DNA of 64,000 nucleotides from Nonomuraea dietziae (GCF_014195505.1 NZ_JACIBV010000001.1:7502001-7566000), one strand, 5' to 3'. Positions 15,920-25,223 are shown, counted from the stretch's first letter. The notes: generated by a model not told the origin, from the letters alone. Translations and numbers: made by a program.

Positions 15920-15979
15920 ATGACGACTGAGTCAAAAAATGTCCGGGCTCGATCCATGCAGGGGCCCCGCCGTGGTTGA
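15920..15979 (+). CDS. Possible 19-residue leader ORF, or the true but frameshifted start of the permease
   Basis: ATG 15920 follows a strong GGGAGG (15908-15913) and reads MTTESKNVRARSMQGPRRG before a stop at 15977-15979. The permease reading frame has no comparable Shine-Dalgarno. The ORF crosses a run of six A (15934-15939). With five A it would enter the permease frame, so a sequencing or natural indel, or slippage, could explain it. Alternatively it ends 5 nt after GTG 15972 of the permease and couples translation. Confidence 0.35.
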   Translation: MTTESKNVRARSMQGPRRG

Positions 15980-16940
15980 TTCGCTGTCGTTGAAGTCCGC
16001 GGTCGCGACCGAGCCCCACGCTCCCAAGGGCAGGCGCAGGCGTACCGGCGTCAACCGCTCCCGTCGCGAGGCGCTGACGGCCTACGTCTTCCTGGCGCCG
16101 TGGTTCGTGGGCCTGTTCCTGATCACCATCGGTCCCATCGCCGCGTCGCTCTACCTGTCCTTCACCGACTACAGCCTCCTCGACGAGGCGAAATGGGTCG
16201 GGCTGGACAACTACACGACGATGTTCGAGCAGGACCCCAGGTTCTGGACGTCGCTGAAGGTGACCACGATCTACGTGGTCGTCTCGGTGCCCCTCCAGCT
16301 GGGCTTCGCCCTCGGGCTGGCGCTGCTGCTGGACCGCGGACTGCGGGGCCTGTCGTTCTACCGCTCGATCTACTACCTGCCCTCGCTGCTGGGCGGCAGC
16401 GTCGCGATCGCGATCCTGTGGCGGAAGATCTTCGGCGCCGACGGCCTGGTGAACTCGGTGCTCGGCCTCTTCGGCATCCAGGGCACCAGCTACGTCAACA
16501 ACCCCGACACCGCACTGGGCACGCTGATCCTCCTGCACGTCTGGACGTTCGGCGCCCCGATGGTCATCTTCCTGGCCGGTCTGCGGCAGATCCCGCGCAG
16601 CTACTACGAGGCCGCGGCCGTGGACGGCGCGACCACGCTCAGGCAGTTCAAGACGATCACCCTGCCGTTGCTGACGCCGATCATCTTCTTCAACCTCGTG
16701 CTCGAGGTGATCAAGTCGTTCCAGTCGTTCACGCAGTCGTTCATCGTGAGCAACGGCTCGGGTGGTCCCAACGACTCGACGCTCTTCTACACGCTCTACC
16801 TCTACGTCAACGGGTTCAAGGAGTACGAGATGGGCTACGCCTCGGCGCTGGCCTGGGTGCTCGTCCTCATCATCGCCGGTCTGACCGGGGTCAACTTCCT
16901 CGCGTCCAAGTATTGGGTCTTCTATGGCGACAGCAAGTAG
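15939..16940 (+). CDS. Sugar ABC transporter permease, MalF/UgpA type
   Basis: 333 aa from ATG 15939, or 322 aa from GTG 15972. Neither start has a good Shine-Dalgarno (see the leader ORF). A basic N-terminal stretch is followed by six predicted membrane helices and the EAA loop SYYEAAAVDGATTLRQF. It is the first gene of the operon permease - permease - binding protein - oxidoreductase - hydrolase - lacI copy 2. It overlaps the next permease by 17 bp. The ATPase is expected elsewhere in the genome. Confidence 0.88.
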   Translation: MSGLDPCRGPAVVDSLSLKSAVATEPHAPKGRRRRTGVNRSRREALTAYVFLAPWFVGLFLITIGPIAASLYLSFTDYSLLDEAKWVGLDNYTTMFEQDPRFWTSLKVTTIYVVVSVPLQLGFALGLALLLDRGLRGLSFYRSIYYLPSLLGGSVAIAILWRKIFGADGLVNSVLGLFGIQGTSYVNNPDTALGTLILLHVWTFGAPMVIFLAGLRQIPRSYYEAAAVDGATTLRQFKTITLPLLTPIIFFNLVLEVIKSFQSFTQSFIVSNGSGGPNDSTLFYTLYLYVNGFKEYEMGYASALAWVLVLIIAGLTGVNFLASKYWVFYGDSK

Positions 16941-17787
16941 GCGGCTGCCGGTCCTCTACCGGCGCCGCGTCACCAGGGGTGCCAAGCACCTGCTGCTCAT
17001 CGGCTTCGGCCTGATCATGCTCTACCCGCTGCTGTGGATGATCTCCAGCGCGCTCAAGCCGGAGGAGCTGATCTTCAGGGAGCCCGGACTGATCCCGAGC
17101 GAGATCACCCTCGAGAACTTCATCGAGGGCTGGACGGCGCTGGCCCACCCGTTCGGCTACTACATGTGGAACTCGGCCATCGTCACAGGGCTGTCGATCG
17201 TCGGCAACCTGGCCGCCTGCTCGATGGCCGCCTACGCCTTCGCCAGGCTGAACTTCCCGATGAAGAAGTTCTGGTTCGCGATCATGCTGGGCTCGATCAT
17301 GCTGCCCCTGCACGTGGTGATCGTCCCGCAGTACATCATGTTCTCCAAGCTCGACATGATCAACACGGTGTGGCCGCTGATCCTGCCGAAGTTCCTGGCC
17401 CACGACTCCTTTTTCATCTTCCTGATGGTCCAGTTCATCAGGACGCTGCCGCGCGAGCTCGACGAGGCGGCCTCGATCGACGGAGCCGGATACTGGCGCA
17501 CGTTCTTCCGCGTCATCCTGCCGCTCTGCACCCCCGCGCTCGCCACCACGGCGATCTTCACCTTCATCTGGACGTGGAACGACTTCCTGAGCCAGCTGCT
17601 CTATCTCAACAACCCCGACAACTTCACCGTTCCCGTGGCGCTGCGCACCTTCCTGGACTCCAGCGGTGAGTCGTCATGGGGGCCGATGTTCGCCATGTCG
17701 ATCATCGCGCTCGGCCCGATCTTCGGCTTCTTCCTGGCCGGCCAGAAGTACCTGATCCGTGGTGTGGCCACCACGGGTCTCAAGTAG
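16924..17787 (+). CDS. Sugar ABC transporter permease, MalG/UgpE type
   Basis: 287 aa with six predicted membrane segments. The EAA loop reads ELDEAASIDGAGYWRTFF. It starts inside the preceding permease gene. It partners the 15939 permease to form the pore for the binding protein encoded 43 bp downstream. Confidence 0.9.
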   Translation: MATASRRLPVLYRRRVTRGAKHLLLIGFGLIMLYPLLWMISSALKPEELIFREPGLIPSEITLENFIEGWTALAHPFGYYMWNSAIVTGLSIVGNLAACSMAAYAFARLNFPMKKFWFAIMLGSIMLPLHVVIVPQYIMFSKLDMINTVWPLILPKFLAHDSFFIFLMVQFIRTLPRELDEAASIDGAGYWRTFFRVILPLCTPALATTAIFTFIWTWNDFLSQLLYLNNPDNFTVPVALRTFLDSSGESSWGPMFAMSIIALGPIFGFFLAGQKYLIRGVATTGLK

Positions 17788-17830
17788 TCCTCTTCACCCC
17801 CTGCGAACGATCAAGAGGAAGGACGGAGAG

Positions 17831-19102
17831 ATGCGCTCTCTCAAGACCACGGCTCTGCTCGCGGCGGCCGCGATGGCACTGGCGGCCTGCGGCGGAGGCG
17901 GCAGCGGCGGCGACGCCTCCGGCGACAAGGTCAAGCTGCGCTTCTCCTACTGGGGCAGCGACTCCAGGCAGAAGCTCACCGAGCAGGTCATCGCCGCGTT
18001 CGAGAAGAAGAACCCGACCATCGACGTGGTCGGGGAGTTCTCGGACTGGCCCAGCTACTACGAGTCGCTGGCCACCAAGGTGGCCGCCAACGACGCCCCC
18101 GACGTGATGACCATCGAGATCCGCGGCCTGGCCGAGTACGCGGGCCGCGGCGCGCTCTCCGATCTCACCGGCAAGGTCAACACCGCCGACCTCGACCCTC
18201 AGGTGCTGGCCTCGGGCAGCGTCGACGGCAAGCAGTACGCCATCCCCACCGGCGTCAACGTCTTCTCGATGCTGGCCAACAAGGCGACCATCGAGAAGGC
18301 GGGCCAGAAGCTCCCCGACGACAAGACCTGGACGTGGGACGAGTTCGTCAGCCTCTCCCAGAAGATCACCGCGGGGGGAGACGGCTCGGTCTACGGCGCC
18401 GAGTACAACTTCAACCCCGCCTACCTGACCATCTTCGCCGCGCAGCGCGGCGAGAAGTTCTACGACAACGGCAAGATCGGCATCACGCCCGACACGCTCA
18501 AGGCGTGGTGGGCGACCTTCACCAAGCTCATCGAGACCAAGGGGTCGCCCGACGCGGCGAAGATGGGTGAGATCGCCGCGGCGGGCCAGGAGCAGTCGCT
18601 GATCGCCACCAACAAGGGCGCCTTCGGCATGTGGTGGAGCAACCAGCTCGGCGCGATGGCCAAGTCGTCGGGGCAGGAGCTGACCCTGCTGCGCCTGCCG
18701 AAGCTGCCCGACGCGACGAACGCCGGCATGTTCCTGCAGCCCGCCATGCACTGGACCGCCTCCAGCAAGAGCGAGCACGCGGCCGAGGCGCACAAGTTCA
18801 TCGACTTCCTGATCAACGACCCCGAGGCGGGCGGCCTGCTGCTGAGCGACCGCGGACTGCCGATCAACTCGAAGGTCCTCGAGGCGATCAAGAGCAAGCT
18901 GCCCCCCGCCGACCAGCAGACGCTGACCTTCCTCGACTCGGTCAAGAGCGAGCTGTCCCCTGTGGTCGTGCCGCCCAAGGGCGGCTCGAAGATGGAGGAC
19001 ATCCTGAAGCGCTACTCCGAGGCCGTGACGTCGGGCCAGCAGAGCCCCGACGAGGCCGCCACCAAGCTGCTCGAAGAGGCCAACGCGGCCCTGGCGGGCT
19101 GA
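17831..19102 (+). CDS. Sugar ABC transporter substrate-binding lipoprotein
   Basis: 423 aa. The signal peptide ends in lipobox LAAC (Cys20), followed by a Gly/Ser linker and a family-1 solute-binding fold (RFSYWGSD at the mature N-terminus; repeated Trp-rich patches such as MWWSN). ATG 17831 follows a purine-rich GGAAGGACGGAG; the in-frame upstream region lies in the previous gene. The substrate is probably a plant-cell-wall oligosaccharide, judged from operon partners. A strong hairpin follows the gene. Confidence 0.9.
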   Translation: MRSLKTTALLAAAAMALAACGGGGSGGDASGDKVKLRFSYWGSDSRQKLTEQVIAAFEKKNPTIDVVGEFSDWPSYYESLATKVAANDAPDVMTIEIRGLAEYAGRGALSDLTGKVNTADLDPQVLASGSVDGKQYAIPTGVNVFSMLANKATIEKAGQKLPDDKTWTWDEFVSLSQKITAGGDGSVYGAEYNFNPAYLTIFAAQRGEKFYDNGKIGITPDTLKAWWATFTKLIETKGSPDAAKMGEIAAAGQEQSLIATNKGAFGMWWSNQLGAMAKSSGQELTLLRLPKLPDATNAGMFLQPAMHWTASSKSEHAAEAHKFIDFLINDPEAGGLLLSDRGLPINSKVLEAIKSKLPPADQQTLTFLDSVKSELSPVVVPPKGGSKMEDILKRYSEAVTSGQQSPDEAATKLLEEANAALAG

Positions 19103-19116
19103 CGATCACCTTCACC

Positions 19117-19144
19117 GCCGTACGGCTCGCTCGAGCCGTACGGC
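19117..19144 (+). terminator. Hairpin after the binding-protein gene
   Basis: A 12-bp perfect stem (19117-19128 with 19133-19144) and 4-nt loop lie between the binding-protein and oxidoreductase genes. In a continuing operon it probably acts as an attenuator or 3'-end stabiliser, favouring high binding-protein mRNA. Confidence 0.65.
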
Positions 19145-19163
19145 ACACCCATCGGGGAGACAG

Positions 19164-20450
19164 ATGAGATACGGCATCGCAGGACTCGGGCACCGCGCCC
19201 AGATGTACGTCGGCGCGCTGACGGGAGACTGGAGCGACACCGGCGAGATCGTCGCCTTCTGCGACACCAACCAGACCAGGATGGACTACTACAACGAGCT
19301 CGTGGGACGGCCGGTGCCGTGCTTCGGGCCCGATGACTTCGCCGCGATGCTGGAGCTGTGCGACGCGGTGATCATCACCACCGTGGACGCCACGCACGCC
19401 GCCTACGTCTGCGCGGCGCTGGACGCCGGCAAGCACGTGATCGTGGAGAAGCCGCTCACCACCGACGCCGCAGGCTGCGCGGCGATCGCCGCCGCCGCCG
19501 AGCGGAGCACGGCCTCCCTGATCGTCACCTTCAACTACCGCTACTCGCCGCGCAACTCCGCGGTGCGGCGCCTGCTCATGGACGGCGCGATCGGCGAGGT
19601 CACCTCCGTCCACTTCGAGTGGGCGCTGGACACCATCCACGGCGCCGACTACTTCCGCCGCTGGCACCGCGACAAGGCCATCTCGGGCGGCCTGCTGGTG
19701 CACAAGTCCACCCACCACTTCGACCTGGTGAACTGGTGGCTGGCCGCCGCCGCGCGCAGCGTGTACGCCCAGGGCGAGCTGCGCTTCTACGGGGCGCAGA
19801 ACGCCAAGGCCAGAGGCATGACGGCCAGGCCCGAGCGCGCTCATGGCGCGCCCGAGCTCGGCAGCGACCCCTTCCTGCTCGACCTGTCCGCCGACCCGAG
19901 GCTCAAGCGGCTCTACCTGGACGCCGAGCACGAGGACGGCTACCTGCGCGACAGGGACGTCTTCAGCGAGGGCATCACGATCGAGGACAACATGGCGGTC
20001 CTGGTGCGCTACGACAGCGGCGCGATGCTCACCTACTCGCTGAACGCCCACGCGCCGCACGAGGGCTACCGCGTCGTGTTCAACGGCACAGGAGGCAGGA
20101 TCGAGCTGGAGGTGTGCGAGCGGTCGTGGACCTCCCCGCACGCCGCGATCGACCCGAGCGCCTCGTCGAAGGAGCACGCGGCGGACTCGTGGGAGCGGCT
20201 CACGCTGCACCGGCACTGGCAGCAGCCCGGCGAGATCCCGATCGAGCAGGGCGAGGGCGGGCACGGCGGCGGCGACAGGCTCCTGCTGAACGACCTCTTC
20301 CGAGGGGCGGGCGACGACCCCCTCGCCCGGCAGGCCGGCTACGTCGACGGGATCCGCAGCGTCCTGGTGGGCGCGGCGGCCAACGAGTCGATCCGCTCGG
20401 GCAGGGCGGTCCTGCTGGCCGAGGGCGGCACGCGCATGGCTGACAGCTGA
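19164..20450 (+). CDS. Gfo/Idh/MocA-family oxidoreductase
   Basis: 428 aa. Rossmann start RYGIAGLGHRAQMY, family motif EKPLTTD near residue 96, and a C-terminal domain with HKSTHHFDLVNWW, where the HxxxH pair is typical of active sites in this family. It likely acts NAD(P)-dependently on a sugar or sugar acid in the cytosol. GGGGAGA precedes ATG 19164. It follows the importer and precedes an alpha/beta hydrolase, so it probably processes the imported sugar. The substrate is not predictable. Confidence 0.85.
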   Translation: MRYGIAGLGHRAQMYVGALTGDWSDTGEIVAFCDTNQTRMDYYNELVGRPVPCFGPDDFAAMLELCDAVIITTVDATHAAYVCAALDAGKHVIVEKPLTTDAAGCAAIAAAAERSTASLIVTFNYRYSPRNSAVRRLLMDGAIGEVTSVHFEWALDTIHGADYFRRWHRDKAISGGLLVHKSTHHFDLVNWWLAAAARSVYAQGELRFYGAQNAKARGMTARPERAHGAPELGSDPFLLDLSADPRLKRLYLDAEHEDGYLRDRDVFSEGITIEDNMAVLVRYDSGAMLTYSLNAHAPHEGYRVVFNGTGGRIELEVCERSWTSPHAAIDPSASSKEHAADSWERLTLHRHWQQPGEIPIEQGEGGHGGGDRLLLNDLFRGAGDDPLARQAGYVDGIRSVLVGAAANESIRSGRAVLLAEGGTRMADS

Positions 20451-20453
20451 GCC

Positions 20454-21581
20454 GTGCCCGGCCCTCTCGACTCGAGTCGCCTGCGACACCTCGGCGACTT
20501 CTCCGGGCTCGCCGAGATCGCCATGACGCAACGGCAGCTGTTCCCCCCACCGGCCCCTGACCTGCGCGACAGGGCGCGCGACGCGCTGGGCGTGCTCGCT
20601 CTGACCGCCGCGCACGTGCGCACCGAGCGAACCTGGACGGCGGGCGAGCTGTCGGGGGAGGAGGTCTCGTGGGAGGTCGGATTCGGTCCGAGGACACACG
20701 CCTACGTGCTGCGCCCGAGGCGCGCCGCGGACGGCGTGCTGCCCGGCGTCGTCGCGCTGCACTGCCACGCGGGGATGAAGTGGGCGGGCAAGGAGAAGAT
20801 CGCCGACGGCCCCGAGGGTCCCTCACCCGAGGTCGCCAGGCTGAGAGCCACGCTCTACGACGGCAGGGCATGGGCGGCGGAGCTGGCCCTGCGCGGGTTC
20901 ACGGTGCTGGTGCCCGACGTGCTCGGCTGGGGCAGCCGCAGGTTCCCCGCCGCCGACATGCCGGACGGCGTGCCGGACGACCTGGACGCGCCGCTCAGCG
21001 AGGCCGACCGTTACGACGTGGCGGCCGCCCGCCACGAGCACGTGCTGGCCAAGTACTGCACCGTGCTGGGCACCTCGTACGCGGGCGTCGTCGCGGGGGA
21101 GGACCTCGCCGCGGCGGCCTACCTGCGCTCGCGTCCCGACGTCGGTGCCGTCGGCTGCGCGGGCCTGTCGGGCGGCGGGCTGCGGGCCGCGCTGCTCGGA
21201 GCCTTCGACCCCGACGTCGAGGCGGTGGCGGTGGTGGCCATGATCTCCTCCTACCGCGACCTGCTCGACGGCTTCGTGGCCCGCCACACCTGGATGTTGT
21301 ACCCGCCGGGGCTGTCCCGGCTGTGCGATCTTCCTGACCTGGTCGCGAGCGGCGCTCCGAGGCCGTTGCTCGTCTGGTACGGCGAGCGCGACGAGATCCT
21401 GCCGCTGAGCGGGATGCGGCGGGCACATGCGATGATCGCGGCACACTATCGGCGGGCTCCGGCCGGCTACACAGGGGTCTTCGCCGACGCGGGGCACAGC
21501 TTCGGCCTCGTCGCGCAGGAGCGGGTCTTCGGCTGGCTCGCCCGCCATTTGAAAGCAGACGGAGGTACGGCGTGGCGGTGA
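20454..21581 (+). CDS. Alpha/beta hydrolase, dienelactone-hydrolase/abhydrolase type
   Basis: 375 aa from GTG 20454, three bases after the upstream stop. Nucleophile elbow GLSGGG with Ser239; acid in GERDEILP and His in DAGHSFG complete the triad. No signal peptide, so it is cytoplasmic. Such enzymes remove acetyl or other ester groups from sugars; de-esterification of imported oligosaccharides is a reasonable inference. Its last codons overlap the start of lacI copy 2 by 10 bp. Confidence 0.8.
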   Translation: MPGPLDSSRLRHLGDFSGLAEIAMTQRQLFPPPAPDLRDRARDALGVLALTAAHVRTERTWTAGELSGEEVSWEVGFGPRTHAYVLRPRRAADGVLPGVVALHCHAGMKWAGKEKIADGPEGPSPEVARLRATLYDGRAWAAELALRGFTVLVPDVLGWGSRRFPAADMPDGVPDDLDAPLSEADRYDVAAARHEHVLAKYCTVLGTSYAGVVAGEDLAAAAYLRSRPDVGAVGCAGLSGGGLRAALLGAFDPDVEAVAVVAMISSYRDLLDGFVARHTWMLYPPGLSRLCDLPDLVASGAPRPLLVWYGERDEILPLSGMRRAHAMIAAHYRRAPAGYTGVFADAGHSFGLVAQERVFGWLARHLKADGGTAWR

Positions 21582-22588
21582 CGATCAGGGATGTGGCGCG
21601 GGCGTCGGGGGTGCATGTCTCGACGGTGTCGCGGACGTTCTCGGCTCCGCATCTGGTGAACGCGGAGACGCGTACGCGGGTGTTGGCGGTGGCTGAGGGG
21701 TTGGGGTATCGGCCTAATCGTGCGGCGCGGGCGTTGACGACGGGGCGGACGCATAATTTGGGGTTGATTGTGGCGGATATCGCGAATCCGTTTTTTCCGC
21801 CGTTGATCAAGGCTGCTCAGGCTCAGGCGCGGGAGCGGGATTATCACGTGTTCGTGGCGGACACCGATGAGGATCCGTTGTTGGAGCAGGAGTTGATCGA
21901 GACGTTGTGCAAGCAGGTGGATGGGGTGTTGTTGTGTAGTCCGCGGTTGTCGAATCGGGTGATCGAGCGGTTGCGGGCGCAGGTGCCTTTTGTGGTGGTG
22001 AATCGTCGGTTGAAGGGTTTGACGACGGTGTTGATGGATGTGGGGCAGGGTGCTGGGGTGGCGGTGGAGCATGTGGCGGGGTTGGGTCATCGCAGGATGG
22101 CGCTGCTGACAGGCCCGCAGTCCTCCTGGACCAGCGAGGAGATGCTGGCCGCCGCCACGCTCGCCGCCCGCGAGCGCGACATCGAGCTGGTGGTGATGGG
22201 GCCGAACGAGCCGACCGAGCAGGGCGGCCTGGCCGCCGCGCGGGCGGTGGCGGCCTCGGGTGTGACGGCGGTGCTGTGCTACAACGACCTGGTCGCGCTG
22301 GGCCTGATCGAGGGGTTGAGGGAGCGCGGGGTGGACGTCCCCGGTGACGTGAGCGTCATCGGCGTGGACGACAGCCTGCCCGGCAGGCTCAACAGGCCGA
22401 AGCTCACGACGATCACGATGCCCACCGCCGCCGCGGGCCGCATGGCCGTCGATCTGCTCCTGGCCGCTGTCAACGCGGGTGACGCGGGCACGCCCACGCT
22501 CGCCAGGCTGGAGACCCACCTGGTCGTACGCGAGTCGACCGCAGCGCCCGCCCGTGACGGAGGACGCTCCATCCTGACCCCGACATAA
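21572..22588 (+). CDS. LacI-family regulator, mosaic copy 2
   Basis: 338 aa from GTG 21572 with GGAGGT five bases upstream, starting inside the hydrolase gene. Residues 1-180 are identical to copy 1 (the one base change is silent). The effector-core segment of about residues 180-223 and the last 45 residues differ. It should therefore read the same operators but may sense a different ligand. Codon use shifts sharply near base 22110, from TTG/GAT/AAT-rich to the local GC-rich dialect. It is last gene of the operon it probably controls. Confidence 0.9.
   Translation: MAVTIRDVARASGVHVSTVSRTFSAPHLVNAETRTRVLAVAEGLGYRPNRAARALTTGRTHNLGLIVADIANPFFPPLIKAAQAQARERDYHVFVADTDEDPLLEQELIETLCKQVDGVLLCSPRLSNRVIERLRAQVPFVVVNRRLKGLTTVLMDVGQGAGVAVEHVAGLGHRRMALLTGPQSSWTSEEMLAAATLAARERDIELVVMGPNEPTEQGGLAAARAVAASGVTAVLCYNDLVALGLIEGLRERGVDVPGDVSVIGVDDSLPGRLNRPKLTTITMPTAAAGRMAVDLLLAAVNAGDAGTPTLARLETHLVVRESTAAPARDGGRSILTPT
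21573..22110 (+). repeat. 538-bp near-identical block, copy 2 (partner 13701-14238)
   Basis: Direct repeat of the block in lacI copy 1 at a constant offset of 7872 bp, one mismatch seen. A second identical stretch (22243-22380 with 14371-14508) keeps the same offset. There are no terminal inverted repeats or target-site duplications, so it is not an insertion element. Confidence 0.95.
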
Positions 22589-22644
22589 GGGATATCGGCG
22601 AGCCTCCACGCCATCGCCCCCGTCTCCGACGTACCTTTGGCATC

Positions 22645-25146
22645 ATGGCCACCCGTACGCCGAAAAGCGCATCGAAGGGGCCGGCGAAGCGGTCGACCTC
22701 GTCACGCTCGACTCCGGCCAAGCGGACGACCGCCCAGTCCTCCGCGAGACCCAAGGCGAAGACGACGGCGTCGGCCCGCAGACCCCCCGCCACCCACCAG
22801 GACCCGATCAGCTGGGTCTTCACCATGATCGGCAAGCTGATCGTGGGGCTGTGGATGCTGGTGGCCAACGGCATAGGAGGAGCCGCCAGAGCCCTGGGCA
22901 ACCAGGCGCGCGAACTCGACCCCGTGCACAGACGCGACGGCGTGGGGCTGGCGGTGCTGGCCGGCGCCATCGTGCTGGCCGCCATGACCTGGCGACAGTC
23001 CAGGGGCGCGGTCTCCGAAGTCGTCAACGCCGTCGCGCACGGCGTGTTCGGCTCGCTGGCGTGGGCGATCCCGCTGCTGCTCGGCCTGCTGGCCTGGCGC
23101 TTCCTGCGCCATCCCGACCAGAACGCCGACACCGGCCGCATGGTGATCGGCTGGGGCGCGCTGCTGACCGGCGTGCTCGGGGTCATCCACGTGGTCAACG
23201 ACGTGCCGTACCCGGCGGGTGACTCCACTGACGGCATGGACAAGGTGTCGGCCGCCGGTGGCATGGTCGGCTTCATCGTCTCGGCCCCGCCCGCCAGCAT
23301 CCTGCCCGCGTGGGTGACGATCCCGCTGCTGCTGCTCCTGTCGGGATTCGGCGTGCTCGTGATCACCGCGACGCCCGTGCACAGGATTCCCGAGCGGCTG
23401 GGCGAGCTGCGGCACATGCTGTTCGAGAAGAGCGGCACGCCCAAGCAGGGCGAGCAGGTCAGGAAGCGGGTCAGGAGCAAGAAGCCCGACCTGCCCGACG
23501 GCGTGAAGCCGTACGACACACCGGTGATCGCCGAGAAGGACAAGCACTCTCCCGAGATCGTGCCCGGCCTGGTGGACGACGAGCCGCAGGAGGCCCCCGA
23601 GCCGCCGAAGCCGGTCGTGGCCGCGGCGCCCGAGCCGACTCCCGCGCCGCGCAAGGTCGAGCAGCTGGTGCTGTCGCCGCAGGCGGGGCCGTACATCCTG
23701 CCCGACCTGCAGTCGCTGAGCGCCGGCAGCGCGCCCAAGCAGGAGACCAAGGCGAACAAGACGGTGGTCAACGCGCTGACCAGCGTGCTGGAGCAGTTCA
23801 CCATCGACGCGCAGGTGATCGGCTTCACCAGAGGGCCGACCGTCACGCGCTACGAGATCGAGCTCGGCCCCGCCGTGAAGGTGGAGAAGGTCACCGCGCT
23901 CACCAAGAACATCGCCTACGCGGTCAAGTCGGCCGACGTGCGCATCCTCTCCCCGATCCCCGGCAAGTCGGCGATCGGGGTCGAGATCCCGAACGCGGAC
24001 AAGGACCTGGTGGCGCTCGGCGACGTGCTGCGCTCGCAGGTCGCGCAGGCCGACCACCACCCGATGATCGTCGGGCTCGGCAAGGACGTCGAGGGCCGCA
24101 CCATCGTGGCGAACCTGGCCAAGATGCCGCACCTGCTCATCGCGGGCGCGACGGGCGCGGGCAAGTCCGTCTGCGTCAACGGCCTGATCACCTCGATCCT
24201 GCTGCGCGCCACGCCCGACGAGGTGCGCATGGTGCTGGTCGACCCCAAGCGCGTGGAGCTGTCGGTCTACGAGGGCATCCCCCACCTGATCACCCCGATC
24301 ATCACCAACCCGAAGAAGGCCGCCGAGGCCCTCGAGTGGGTGGTGGGGGAGATGGACCGCCGCTACGACGACCTGGCCGCCAGCGGCTTCAGGCACGTGG
24401 ACGAGTTCAACAAGGCGGTGCGCGCGGGCAAGCTGGTGCCGCCGCCCGGCAGCGAGCGGGTCTACCAGCCCTACCCCTACCTGCTGGTGATCGTCGACGA
24501 GCTGTCCGACCTCATGATGGTCGCCCCCCGCGACGTGGAGGACTCCATCGTCCGCATCACCCAGCTGGCCCGCGCGGCCGGCATCCACCTGGTGATCGCC
24601 ACCCAGCGGCCCTCGGTGGACGTGGTCACCGGTCTGATCAAGGCCAACGTCCCCTCCCGCCTGGCCTTCGCCGTCTCCAGCCTCACCGACTCGCGGGTCA
24701 TCCTCGACCAGCCCGGCGCCGACAAGCTGATCGGCCAGGGCGACGCGCTGTTCCTGCCGATGGGCGCCAGCAAGCCGATCCGCCTGCAGAACGCCTTCGT
24801 CTCCGAGAAGGAGATCGCCGGGATCGTCGCGCACTGCAAGCAGCAGATGCAGGCCGAGTACCGCGACGACGTGGCGGCGGTCGCGGTCAAGAAGGAGATC
24901 GACGAGGAGATCGGCGACGACCTCGACGTGCTCATCCAGGCCGCCGAGCTGATCGTCACCACCCAGTTCGGCTCCACCTCGATGCTGCAGCGCAAGCTCA
25001 GGGTCGGCTTCGCCAAGGCGGGCAGGCTGATGGACCTGCTGGAGTCGCGTGGCGTGGTCGGGCCGAGCGAGGGATCCAAGGCTCGCGAGGTGCTGCTGAA
25101 GCCCGACGATCTGCCCGGACTGCTGGCCGACTTGCGCGGGGAGTGA
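22645..25146 (+). CDS. ftsK: FtsK/SpoIIIE DNA translocase
   Basis: 833 aa. A basic N-terminus and four predicted membrane helices (about residues 60-240) are followed by a proline/charged linker and the motor domain with Walker A GATGAGKS (residues 501-508) and Walker B VIVDELSDLM. The C-terminal FtsK-gamma winged helix (about 760-830) reads polarity sequences. It pumps chromosome ends through the closing septum. Length and domain order are typical. It heads the conserved cluster with rodZ-like, rimO and pgsA. Confidence 0.96.
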   Translation: MATRTPKSASKGPAKRSTSSRSTPAKRTTAQSSARPKAKTTASARRPPATHQDPISWVFTMIGKLIVGLWMLVANGIGGAARALGNQARELDPVHRRDGVGLAVLAGAIVLAAMTWRQSRGAVSEVVNAVAHGVFGSLAWAIPLLLGLLAWRFLRHPDQNADTGRMVIGWGALLTGVLGVIHVVNDVPYPAGDSTDGMDKVSAAGGMVGFIVSAPPASILPAWVTIPLLLLLSGFGVLVITATPVHRIPERLGELRHMLFEKSGTPKQGEQVRKRVRSKKPDLPDGVKPYDTPVIAEKDKHSPEIVPGLVDDEPQEAPEPPKPVVAAAPEPTPAPRKVEQLVLSPQAGPYILPDLQSLSAGSAPKQETKANKTVVNALTSVLEQFTIDAQVIGFTRGPTVTRYEIELGPAVKVEKVTALTKNIAYAVKSADVRILSPIPGKSAIGVEIPNADKDLVALGDVLRSQVAQADHHPMIVGLGKDVEGRTIVANLAKMPHLLIAGATGAGKSVCVNGLITSILLRATPDEVRMVLVDPKRVELSVYEGIPHLITPIITNPKKAAEALEWVVGEMDRRYDDLAASGFRHVDEFNKAVRAGKLVPPPGSERVYQPYPYLLVIVDELSDLMMVAPRDVEDSIVRITQLARAAGIHLVIATQRPSVDVVTGLIKANVPSRLAFAVSSLTDSRVILDQPGADKLIGQGDALFLPMGASKPIRLQNAFVSEKEIAGIVAHCKQQMQAEYRDDVAAVAVKKEIDEEIGDDLDVLIQAAELIVTTQFGSTSMLQRKLRVGFAKAGRLMDLLESRGVVGPSEGSKAREVLLKPDDLPGLLADLRGE

Positions 25147-25223
25147 CCCCTGCGCACCCTTGCCCCCGGTTACTGATTGAATATGGGTAACTACGCAACG
25201 TCGGGGGCGGGGAGGCGTTCGTC

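Noticed and set aside
15934-15939. Programmed -1/+1 frameshift as an established feature of the permease
   Set aside because: The A6 run is suggestive but no slippery heptamer plus downstream structure is visible; kept only as a finding to check.
13701-22110. Insertion sequence or transposon as cause of the lacI duplication
   Set aside because: No transposase, no terminal inverted repeats, and identity stops and restarts inside coding sequence at a constant offset, which fits recombination between paralogues.
22702-24834. 710-codon antisense frame opposite ftsK
   Set aside because: Shadow of a conserved FtsK gene; no family features.
25170-25200. Operator from the GTTAC...GTAAC dyad before the rodZ-like gene
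   Set aside because: Arms are only 5 bp and the spacing is long; too weak to support.
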